From contig JACPMT010000069.1 of the NCBI GenBank assembly GCA_016185815.1, forward strand, positions 1-9,060: a stretch of 9,060 nucleotides of DNA, read 5' to 3'. The translations under genes and the position numbers were made by a program. The notes beneath the pieces were generated by a model that worked only from the letters and a program-made list of their open reading frames with translations, ran no database searches and was not told where the DNA came from. Shown here one piece after another: positions 1 through 4,846 of this stretch. This DNA is from Candidatus Woesearchaeota archaeon. GTDB lineage: Archaea > Nanobdellota > Nanobdellia > Woesearchaeales > GW2011-AR4. How positions within the stretch are numbered: position 1 is the first letter of the stretch; each line of letters starts with the position of its first letter.

Positions 1-947
1 GAGATGCCAGCGTTCCAGACACACCCTTCAATGGAATTATTGACGAAGTCAAAATCTACAAGAGGGCATTGGCAGCAGAAGAAATCCGAACTCATTACTT
101 GCGAGGCAACAGCTTTGGAGCATCAGGAGCAATAACTGCTGACAGGTTTAGGATTGTGAATACATCTTCAAATTTACAGCTGGAATTGAATCAGACAAGT
201 TTTGATGTGAGGAATAATTCCGGACAAAGCGCTTTGTATGTGGACAAAACAAATAGCAGGGTTGGAATCGGGACGACGAGTCCAGGAGCTAAACTGGAAG
301 TCAGTGGAGGCATATTCTCAAATGGTCCTTTTGATCAGCGATTAGGCGGCGATGTTGATGCTTTAAGGATAGAAGGAACAAGGGTTATTGGCAGACCAAA
401 TGGTGGAAGCACTTTGACCTTTGGCAATGCGGCTAACGGTTACTGGCAAACACTTACCTTTTATACTGGAGATGGTGCTTCTGCGTCTGAAAAGCTTAGA
501 ATTGATACCAATGGAAATATAGGCATCAACACGACTAACCCAGGAGCTTTGCTGCACTTAAATGGCACAAAGCCTGTGCTTAGGATTACGCCATCTGGCA
601 CAGGAGGCGATACTTCATCAATTCAGTTTGGCTCGCCAGCAGGAGAATCCTTAAATGCTATTAATTACGACCCAGGCTCTGGAACTTTTGCCTTGAAAGT
701 CAATAACCAAGATGCAATAGTTATTGACAGCGCTGGGGCAGATTCAAACCAGAATATAACCTTTGCACTTGGCTCAGTTGCAAACCCTAAAGAAAAAGTT
801 GTAATACTTGGAACTGGACAGGTCGGAATCAATGTAACAACCCCAACACAAACATTGCACGTTGCCGGAACAGCAAACATCACGGCAAAAAGCACAACAT
901 CTTTCCTGATGACTGCAGACGGAAATGTGGTTTTCCATCTGGAATGA
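1..947 (+). CDS. LamG / VGIGTT-repeat surface protein, C-terminal end (5' truncated)
   Basis: The gene enters from outside the window; its frame starts at base 3. The first ~35 codons match the end of a LamG (concanavalin A-like) domain: FNGIIDEVKIYKRAL followed by AEEIRTHY, the usual last strand and helix. Next come units of the VGIGTTSP...L.V type (VGIGTTSPGAKLEV, IGINTTNPGALLHL, VGINVTTPTQTLHV), known from fibre-like secreted proteins of DPANN archaea and candidate-phylum bacteria. The protein ends SFLMTADGNVVFHLE and stops at 945-947. It is probably an extracellular adhesin or surface fibre; the binding target cannot be told. No S74 chaperone domain is visible at the C-terminus. The stop overlaps the ATG of the next frame (944) as ATGA. 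An internal TTG at 69 is not a real start, because the LamG match runs upstream of it. The family is secure; the function is inferred. Confidence 0.88.
   Translation, partial: DASVPDTPFNGIIDEVKIYKRALAAEEIRTHYLRGNSFGASGAITADRFRIVNTSSNLQLELNQTSFDVRNNSGQSALYVDKTNSRVGIGTTSPGAKLEVSGGIFSNGPFDQRLGGDVDALRIEGTRVIGRPNGGSTLTFGNAANGYWQTLTFYTGDGASASEKLRIDTNGNIGINTTNPGALLHLNGTKPVLRITPSGTGGDTSSIQFGSPAGESLNAINYDPGSGTFALKVNNQDAIVIDSAGADSNQNITFALGSVANPKEKVVILGTGQVGINVTTPTQTLHVAGTANITAKSTTSFLMTADGNVVFHLE
891..947 (+). repeat. C-terminal tail, intact copy 1
   Basis: The last 19 codons of the first surface protein, ending SFLMTADGNVVFHLE and TGA. The same stretch recurs as orphan coding fragments at 1775-1831, 2630-2686 and (shortened) 3754-3786. 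This is the only copy still attached to a long gene body in the window. Confidence 0.85.
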
Positions 948-1483
948 AAATGCACATTGAAGTTGATCAAAGCGGGAAGATTGAATTATTGAGTGAAGAT
1001 ACAATTATAGCGTGCTCAAACGATAATCAGTATTCCATTAAAATTCCGAAGAAAATAAAGCAGGATATATACTATAGAGAACTTTGAAAAATTCATTATT
1101 TTTACCATTTTCATTCAAAGTTCTCTTAGAGAATTTTGACAAAATTGATATATTTCAAAATTCTCTATAATTACAAAAATAAGATTTCACAACTAAGGTA
1201 TAAACTATTTTGCATAGGAATTTACTATTGCATAGAGAAATTCTTGACAAAGTCAAAATTGATTACAATAGATGACGAATATCATGGTAAGAACAATTTA
1301 GTGAAATCGGTCTTGATTTCTTATATAAGAAAAAAACATGCAGATTTTGATGAAAAGTTGATTGGATTTAATCAAATCACAAAAAAATCTAACGCACACC
1401 ACGTTGCAATTGAAACTTTTAGAGGAGAGCATAAGCCGAATGACATTTTAACTGAAGAGCATATTTGGAGGCTGCTCAAATGA
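944..1483 (+). pseudogene. Small RNase H-like hypothetical protein, split by an inverted-repeat insertion
   Basis: An ORF opens at ATG 944, overlapping the surface-protein stop, and reads 47 codons (MKMHIEVDQSGKIELLSEDT...) to TGA 1085-1087. A second stop, TAG, follows in frame at 1127-1129. The same frame then continues to 1483 (LITIDDEYHGKN, SNAHHVAIETFRGE, WRLLK). Both stops lie within a 93-base inverted-repeat insert (1076-1168). Removing it between the two TAT triplets joins QDIYY to NYKNKISQ in frame and gives an intact product of about 148 residues. The DQSG strand, the IDDEY strand and the C-terminal HH..IET segment suggest an RNase H-like nuclease fold; this is inference from motif shape. 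A start at TTG 1136 would lie inside the insert and is unlikely. As it stands the gene is probably inactive. Confidence 0.6.
1073..1168. mobile_element. MITE-like 93-base inverted-repeat insertion
   Basis: The ends are inverted repeats: TATAGAGAACTTTGA (1073-1087) and TCAAAATTCTCTATA (1155-1169), 14 of 15 paired. Inside, each arm has its own partner: AGAGAACTTTGAA (1076-1088) pairs with 1114-1126, and AGAGAATTTTGA (1128-1139) pairs with 1155-1166. The piece is thus two hairpins side by side. TAT occurs at both borders (1073-1075, 1166-1168), as a short target duplication would. Removal of 93 bases (31 codons) restores a reading frame through the host gene. No transposase is present, so any mobility would need one in trans. 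Origin as a mobile element is inferred. Confidence 0.5.
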
Positions 1484-1490
1484 CTAGTGT

Positions 1491-1660
1491 AAAAGAAAAA
1501 AGGATTCAGGAGGCGGGCACACCCGCATTATTATGCTTTAAACCTGAAGAGCGACCAGCAGATTGCCGCATAACATCCGTCATCAATATCAAGCGAGTAA
1601 GTAGACCCACCATCCTACTAACCGCCTCCAGGGGCGGGGTTCGTCAGGGTCTGTTCCTCA
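1491..1660 (-). ncRNA. Putative structured non-coding RNA
   Basis: Bases 1511-1660 are about 53% G+C, well above the AT-rich surroundings. On the minus strand there is an archaeal promoter (CGAAAGTTTTATATA, 1682-1696) whose TATA centre predicts a transcript start near 1659. The transcript would run through several possible stems to a T-run (TTTTTTCTTTT, 1501-1491), a typical archaeal terminator. Visible stems: 1603-1608 with 1647-1652 (AGACCC), enclosing 1622-1626 with 1633-1637 (CCGCC, 6-base loop), and 1513-1517 with 1522-1526 (GCGGG, 4-base loop). A further 8-base match, ATGCTTTA 1533-1540 with 1668-1675, would need an earlier start. I recognise no known RNA: it lacks the RNase P, SRP, tRNA or C/D-box signatures I could check. 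It converges on the broken gene at 944-1483. Confidence 0.5.
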
Positions 1661-1681
1661 GCCTGAATAAAGCATGGCTCA

Positions 1682-1696
1682 TATATAAAACTTTCG
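1682..1696 (-). promoter_or_regulatory. BRE/TATA promoter for the putative RNA
   Basis: The minus strand reads CGAAAGTTTTATATA, a close match to the archaeal BRE plus TATA consensus. It is identical over 15 bases to the promoter of the DUF433 gene at 4825-4839. Confidence 0.6.
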
Positions 1697-1711
1697 CTTA
1701 GAAAAACTCAA

Positions 1712-1831
1712 AACAATGCAGGCACCAACACAACAACACCATCAAGCACTCTGCAAGTTTCAGGAACAGCCAAAAGCTCGACATCTTTCTTGATGACAGC
1801 TGATGGCAATGTAGTGTTTCATTTGGAATGA
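1712..1831 (+). pseudogene. Orphan tail relic 2 of a VGIGTT-repeat surface protein
   Basis: About 39 codons in frame read NNAGTNTTTPSSTLQV, then ...SFLMTADGNVVFHLE and TGA at 1829-1831. This matches the last repeat and tail of the gene ending at 947. No gene body remains upstream: the fragment directly follows the promoter-like TATATAAAACTTTCGC (1682-1697). Compared with copy 1, nearly all differences in the tail codons are synonymous, so it probably comes from a separate functional paralogue and not from a recent copy. Confidence 0.75.
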
Positions 1832-1881
1832 TTAATAGAAAGATAAATAAATACCAAATAATACTGCAGAGCATAGTTAAA

Positions 1882-2187
1882 ATGCAATCCAAAAAAAATG
1901 AAGATATAAGAAGAATCCAGAAGAAGATTATTTCTGTACTAAAAAGGAATAATGTAGTCAGAGCTGGAATATTTGGAAGCTATGCAAGGGGGGAATCAAA
2001 AAAGGGGTCTGATATTGACATACTGATTAAAGTAAGGAAGGGGAAAAAATTCAGCCTGTTCGATTTAGTTGGATTGCAGATGGAATTGGAGGAAAAATTA
2101 GGCAAAAAAGTGGACTTATTGACATATAATGGAATAAGCCCATATTTAAAAAAATATATTCTGGAAGACGAAATAAAGATAATATGA
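1882..2187 (+). CDS. mntA: MNT-domain nucleotidyltransferase antitoxin (MntA-like)
   Basis: A minimal nucleotidyltransferase of 101 residues. The catalytic signature GSYARGESKKGSDID is present: Gly32-Ser33, Asp44 and Asp46, with a third acidic residue, Asp78, in KKVDLL. In characterised MntA-HepT pairs the MNT protein transfers AMP to the HEPN toxin at the Tyr of its RX4HXY motif and so silences it; that role is taken from the family. It overlaps the downstream HEPN gene by 4 bases (ATGA), so the two are co-translated. The frame is open back to ATG 1828, which overlaps the stop of the tail relic, but the extra 18 residues are not typical, and an AT-rich TATA-like stretch (about 1844-1860) lies about the right distance before ATG 1882. 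I prefer 1882, not firmly. Confidence 0.88.
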   Translation: MQSKKNEDIRRIQKKIISVLKRNNVVRAGIFGSYARGESKKGSDIDILIKVRKGKKFSLFDLVGLQMELEEKLGKKVDLLTYNGISPYLKKYILEDEIKII

Positions 2188-2540
2188 GCAAACACGAAAG
2201 CCTTCCTTATCTGGAGCATATAATAGATGCTATAAAAGATATAGGGTTATTTACCAAGGGGTTAACTAAAAGCCAATTCCTAAAAAATAAATTAAGGCAG
2301 AGTGCAGTCATAAGGCAATTGGAAATAATCGGAGAAGCGTCAAAGAACTTACCTAAAAATTTCAGGGAAAAATACACCGAAGTTGAATGGAAAAGAATAG
2401 CCGGAACAAGGGACAAGATTATACATCATTATTTTGGGATTGATTTAAATACAGTCTGGGACATAGTAAAAAAGGATCTTCCAGATTTAAAGAGGAAGGT
2501 AATTACAATTCTTAAAGAAGACCCAATGAATAAAAAATGA
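2184..2540 (+). CDS. hepT: HEPN (DUF86) RNase toxin, HepT-like
   Basis: A helical protein of 118 residues with the DUF86/HEPN layout. The catalytic RX4HXY motif is intact: Arg76, His81 and Tyr83 in RDKIIHHYF. The IRQLEIIGEASKNLP helix and the WKRIAGTRD lead-in are typical of HepT. HepT toxins are RNases that act as dimers; Tyr83 is the expected AMPylation site for the partner MNT enzyme. The start overlaps the MNT stop by 4 bases. All key residues are present, so the pair is expected to be functional. Immediately downstream comes another surface-protein tail relic. Confidence 0.9.
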   Translation: MSKHESLPYLEHIIDAIKDIGLFTKGLTKSQFLKNKLRQSAVIRQLEIIGEASKNLPKNFREKYTEVEWKRIAGTRDKIIHHYFGIDLNTVWDIVKKDLPDLKRKVITILKEDPMNKK

Positions 2541-2551
2541 TTAATTATTAA

Positions 2552-2686
2552 GGCAACATTGGCATAAACAAAACCTTTACAATCTTCTACTCTCTCCAAG
2601 TCCAGGGAACAGCCAACATCACAGCAAAAAGCGCAACATCATTCCTGATGACAGCTGACGGAAATGTCGTGTTCCACCTTGAGTGA
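2552..2686 (+). pseudogene. Orphan tail relic 3 of a VGIGTT-repeat surface protein
   Basis: Forty-four codons in frame read GNIGINKTFT... and GTANITAKSATS followed by FLMTADGNVVFHLE, with TGA at 2684-2686. The part GTANITAKS is shared with copy 1. The repeat upstream is degraded (KTFTIFYS where TTTP... is expected) and there is no start codon in context. It sits between the HEPN gene and the Fic promoter. Confidence 0.75.
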
Positions 2687-2730
2687 GAAAATGAAACATG
2701 GAAATAAGGAAAACTATAGCCGCATCATAT

Positions 2731-2772
2731 ATTGTCCACAAAATAGAAACATTTATATAATATGTGGACAAT
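2731..2772. repeat. Dyad site, left copy flanking the Fic gene
   Basis: ATTGTCCACA (2731-2740) and TGTGGACAAT (2763-2772) are perfect 10-base inverted arms separated by 22 bases. The Fic TATA box (2752-2759) lies in the spacer. The same dyad with the same 22-base spacing occurs at the other end of the gene (3686-3726). Left and right sites also share bases flanking the arms (CACAAAA, ATGTGGACAATAG). It may be an operator or a recombination site. Confidence 0.7.
2741..2759 (+). promoter_or_regulatory. Archaeal promoter of the Fic gene
   Basis: AAATAGAAACATTTATATA: an A-rich BRE region and TATA box TTTATATA (2752-2759). The TATA centre lies about 27 bases before ATG 2783, which fits a leaderless mRNA starting there. 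The promoter at 3831-3849 is the same but for one base. It is enclosed by the left dyad arms, so a protein bound there would block transcription. Confidence 0.65.
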
Positions 2773-2782
2773 AGTATCTTGT

Positions 2783-3706
2783 ATGGCATACATTGATAAG
2801 ATTAAGTCAGGGAAAAAGACTTTTTATTACCTGGGCAAGACTATAAGAATCGGAGAAAACAAATGGAAGAAAATAAGGATAAAGCTTGGAGAGCGCCAGC
2901 CTTCAAGGGAATTAATTGCTGAAAAATTAAAAGAGCTTAGATTAGAGCAGTATAAAGTCTATAATGGGGATTATATTGATGCCGGCAAGCTGGAAGTTAT
3001 TGATGATTTCAAGGAAGTTTGCCAAAATCACCTGAAAAAGATACCTAAAACCATCATTGAGAAAGAAGAAACGGATTTTGTTATTCGGTTCACCTATAAT
3101 TCCAACGCAATAGAGGGCAACCGCCTAACTTTGAGGGATACTTACCTTATAATAAAAGACAAGCAAATTCCGTCTGGAGCGCCGCCTAAGGATTATAATG
3201 AGGCAATTAACGGGAGGGAGGCATTTGATTTCCTTAAGAAATACAAGGGAAAAATGATGCTTGAATTTATTGAAAAGTTAAACGGAATTCTTACCAAGAA
3301 TACTGGCGTAATATATCCCGGAAGAATAAGATTTTTTCCGGTTAAAATTGAAGGGGCTGATTTTACCCCTCCTAACGAAAAAGATGTTCCAAGATTGCTT
3401 AAAGAAATGATAAGATTCTACTATGGCAACAAGAATAAGCTCCATCCCTTTGTTATGGCTTGCTTAATCCATGCTAAATTTGTAGAGATCCACCCTTTTG
3501 AAGACGGGAATGGAAGAACCGGAAGGGCATTAATGAACTGGGTTTTGATGAAGGCAGATTATCCTAAGTTGTATATCCCGGTGGTAAAAAGGCAGAAATA
3601 TTATGAAGCAATAGATTTGCATAATGCCAAAAAGTATAAAGAGTATTGCAATAAGCTATTTGAGGTAATGGTTGAGCAGATAAACTTGTCCACAAAAAAG
3701 GAATGA
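2783..3706 (+). CDS. Fic-family protein AMP transferase with its own inhibitory helix
   Basis: A 307-residue Fic/DOC protein. The active-site motif HPFEDGNGRTGR (residues 237-248) is complete, with the catalytic His237. The N-terminal part carries the inhibitory motif SNAIEGN (107-113), (S/T)xxxE(G/N), with Glu111; this marks the class II arrangement in which the enzyme keeps itself inactive, so no separate antitoxin is needed. Fic enzymes usually attach AMP to protein side chains; the target here is unknown. Residues 1-50 are basic and may be a nucleic-acid-binding or substrate-recognition part. The frame is open from ATG 2762, but the TATA position favours the ATG at 2783, and 2762-2772 lies in the dyad. 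The last codons (NLSTKKE) are written within the right dyad site. Confidence 0.9.
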   Translation: MAYIDKIKSGKKTFYYLGKTIRIGENKWKKIRIKLGERQPSRELIAEKLKELRLEQYKVYNGDYIDAGKLEVIDDFKEVCQNHLKKIPKTIIEKEETDFVIRFTYNSNAIEGNRLTLRDTYLIIKDKQIPSGAPPKDYNEAINGREAFDFLKKYKGKMMLEFIEKLNGILTKNTGVIYPGRIRFFPVKIEGADFTPPNEKDVPRLLKEMIRFYYGNKNKLHPFVMACLIHAKFVEIHPFEDGNGRTGRALMNWVLMKADYPKLYIPVVKRQKYYEAIDLHNAKKYKEYCNKLFEVMVEQINLSTKKE

Positions 3707-3726
3707 TAGACTAAAATGTGGACAAT
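3686..3726. repeat. Dyad site, right copy flanking the Fic gene
   Basis: TTGTCCACA (3686-3694) and TGTGGACAAT (3717-3726) are inverted arms with a 22-base spacer, as in the left site at 2731-2772. The left arm lies in the last Fic codons and the right arm beyond its stop. With the left copy it forms a direct repeat bracketing the gene. Confidence 0.7.
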
Positions 3727-3744
3727 AGGAGCTTTCGCTCAAAA

Positions 3745-3786
3745 ATGGCTGAATTCTTAATGACTGCAGTGTTCCATCTGGAGTGA
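3745..3786 (+). pseudogene. Orphan tail relic 4, fused to a start-like sequence
   Basis: ATG 3745 opens 13 codons, MAEFLMTAVFHLE, then TGA. FLMTA and VFHLE are the tail seen at 891-947, but four codons (DGNV) are missing in frame. The bases before the ATG, CTTTCGCTCAAAAATG, resemble the start of the large gene, CTTTCGCACAAAAATG (ATG 4847). The piece looks like a surface-protein gene reduced by internal deletion to its first and last few codons. Confidence 0.6.
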
Positions 3787-3830
3787 TTCTTCTTTCCATA
3801 CTCAGTTGGTGTTTCTTATATCAGTATATA

Positions 3831-3849
3831 AAATAGTAACATTTATATA
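3831..3849 (+). promoter_or_regulatory. Archaeal promoter upstream of the RHH pair
   Basis: AAATAGTAACATTTATATA matches the Fic promoter at 18 of 19 bases. Its TATA box (3842-3849) predicts a start near 3872, leaving a leader of about 46 bases. A second TATA-like run, CATATATA (3881-3888), would allow a start closer to ATG 3918. Confidence 0.5.
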
Positions 3850-3862
3850 TCAGTTGCCTTAT

Positions 3863-3907
3863 TAGACTCCTTATTTAGTACATATATACTCCATATTTAG
3901 TCCATAT
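3863..3907 (+). promoter_or_regulatory. Possible operator: repeated TA-CTCC-ATA boxes
   Basis: Four related boxes follow one another 11-13 bases apart: TAGACTCCTTA (3863), TAGTACATATA (3876), TACTCCATA (3887) and TAGTCCATA (3898). They lie between the promoter and ATG 3918. RHH proteins bind short tandem boxes about one helical turn apart, so these may serve autorepression. This is inference only. Confidence 0.35.
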
Positions 3908-3917
3908 CTATTCCAAA

Positions 3918-4064
3918 ATGCCGGAAGTAAGGTTTTCAACCCCAAATAATCTTGACAAGTTGATTTCTGATACAGCTGAAAGCTTGGGCGTTGACAAGTC
4001 AGACTACCTCAGAAGCTTGATTCTAAAGGATTTGAGAAAGCATCACAAGAGGAAAAATGCCTGA
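3918..4064 (+). CDS. Ribbon-helix-helix (CopG/Arc-like) protein 1
   Basis: A 48-residue protein. It starts with one beta strand (PEVRFSTP), then two helices with the RHH layout: NLDKLISDTAESLGV, and SDYLRSLILKDLR. The tail is basic (KHHKRKN). RHH proteins dimerise, insert the paired strands into the DNA major groove, and often act as antitoxin or autorepressor. The gene overlaps the next, very similar one by 8 bases. No toxin gene follows on the same strand, unlike most RHH antitoxins. Confidence 0.75.
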   Translation: MPEVRFSTPNNLDKLISDTAESLGVDKSDYLRSLILKDLRKHHKRKNA

Positions 4065-4194
4065 AATCAGATTTACAATCCCAAAAAAACTGGATGAGCT
4101 GATTGTTGAAGTCAGCCAGAGCCTGGGCGTTGACAAGTCAGACTACATCAGGAGCTTAATACTTGCTGACTTGAGGGAGAAGGGCAAAAAATGA
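4057..4194 (+). CDS. Ribbon-helix-helix (CopG/Arc-like) protein 2
   Basis: A 45-residue paralogue of the preceding protein. Both share MPE(V/I)RF at the start and SLGVDKSDY followed by (L/I)RSLIL in the second helix, so they arose by tandem duplication. The start at 4057 lies within the last codons of gene 1 and has a Shine-Dalgarno-like GAGG at 4050-4053. The pair may form heterodimers. It ends 31 bases before the convergent 3' end of the DUF5615 gene; whether they act together is not shown by the sequence. Confidence 0.75.
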   Translation: MPEIRFTIPKKLDELIVEVSQSLGVDKSDYIRSLILADLREKGKK

Positions 4195-4225
4195 GAAAAA
4201 ATACACACTCGGGTAATGTCTGCGC

Positions 4226-4564
4226 TTATTTCAAGCTCCTTATCCTGATTTGCCCTTCTTTAACAATTATGAAATTGCCTTCAGCTTTGCCTAAGATGTC
4301 TCTTATCCTTTCGAATCTCTTTACAGGGTCTTTAGGCATCCTTAGAAAAATCACTCCGCTTGTTGGTTTGTTAAGCCTGAAAATAAGTTCACCAAAATCT
4401 TTATCCTCAGTAATTAGCACCCGATTATTTTTCTCGGCAAAATCCAATATTTGCTCGTCATTTGCTCTTGGCAAGGCGTCAAAAGAAAAGATAACATCAT
4501 ATCCAGCACGCTTGATTAAAGAAGTCAATTTTCTACCAGTATTCTCATCAACTATGAATCGCAT
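4226..4564 (-). CDS. DUF5615 PIN-like toxin (COG4634 type)
   Basis: A 112-residue PIN-like protein. The family's acidic sites are visible: Asp6 in IVDEN, Asp36 in NDEQIL, Asp54 and Asp56 in TEDKDFGEL, followed by GVIFLR and the closing strand IRIRSL. The fold predicts a metal-dependent RNase toxin; activity has not been read from the sequence itself. It is the second gene of a pair: its ATG lies 17 bases inside the end of the DUF433 gene, so the two are translated together. The long plus-strand ORF across the same bases (4191-4850) is an antisense frame. Confidence 0.87.
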   Translation of the reverse strand: MRFIVDENTGRKLTSLIKRAGYDVIFSFDALPRANDEQILDFAEKNNRVLITEDKDFGELIFRLNKPTSGVIFLRMPKDPVKRFERIRDILGKAEGNFIIVKEGQIRIRSLK

Positions 4565-4802
4565 GTTTATCTATCTCAGGCATGATATCCTCTCCCCTAA
4601 CAATGCTTTCAGCATACATAATCGCGGCTTTAATATCCGCTTTGGTTATATGTGGAAAGTCTTCAAGAATATCGTCAAAAGTCCAGCCTTCAGCAATCCT
4701 TCCGAGAATAGCATCAATGGTAACTCTAGTTCCTTTAATTACAGGCTTGCCCACCATCACCCTAGGGTTAACTACAATTCTCTTCATGAAGTCTTTTTCC
4801 AT
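4548..4802 (-). CDS. DUF433 antitoxin (COG2442 type)
   Basis: An 84-residue DUF433 protein: the hallmark GKPVIKGTRVTIDAIL segment, then GWTFDDILEDFPHITKADI, a helix-turn-helix, and the helix AAIMYAES. DUF433 proteins pair with DUF5615 toxins, as here, and probably bind both the toxin and their own promoter. The frame extends to ATG 4811, three codons upstream. I choose the ATG at 4802 because it sits 26 bases from the TATA centre, the same spacing as in the intein copy (7195), giving a leaderless start. The promoter is shared back-to-back with the large gene at 4847. Confidence 0.85.
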   Translation of the reverse strand: MEKDFMKRIVVNPRVMVGKPVIKGTRVTIDAILGRIAEGWTFDDILEDFPHITKADIKAAIMYAESIVRGEDIMPEIDKHAIHS

Positions 4803-4824
4803 AACCGACATTATTCATTCGCCG

Positions 4825-4839
4825 TATATAAAACTTTCG
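4825..4839. promoter_or_regulatory. Shared promoter between DUF433 and the large surface-protein gene
   Basis: The minus strand reads CGAAAGTTTTATATA, a strong BRE/TATA for DUF433. The plus strand reads TATATAAAA, whose centre lies 18 bases before ATG 4847, somewhat short for a leaderless start but the only candidate near it. One TATA element may serve both directions, which would link antitoxin and surface-protein expression. Confidence 0.55.
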
Positions 4840-4846
4840 CACAAAA

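Noticed and set aside
1491..1660. RNase P, SRP RNA, tRNA or C/D-box RNA identity for the structured RNA
   Set aside because: A GAGGAA run and a TGATGA run occur, but the partner motifs (such as ACAGAA, a GGAAGG-type SRP tip, or a spaced CTGA box) are missing.
1465..1701. 78-codon plus-strand ORF starting MEAAQMTSVKEKR
   Set aside because: It crosses a GC-rich stem-forming region and a minus-strand promoter, and has no family features; better explained by the putative RNA.
2697..2777. 27-codon ORF before the Fic gene
   Set aside because: It runs through the dyad and TATA box and has no family resemblance; open by chance.
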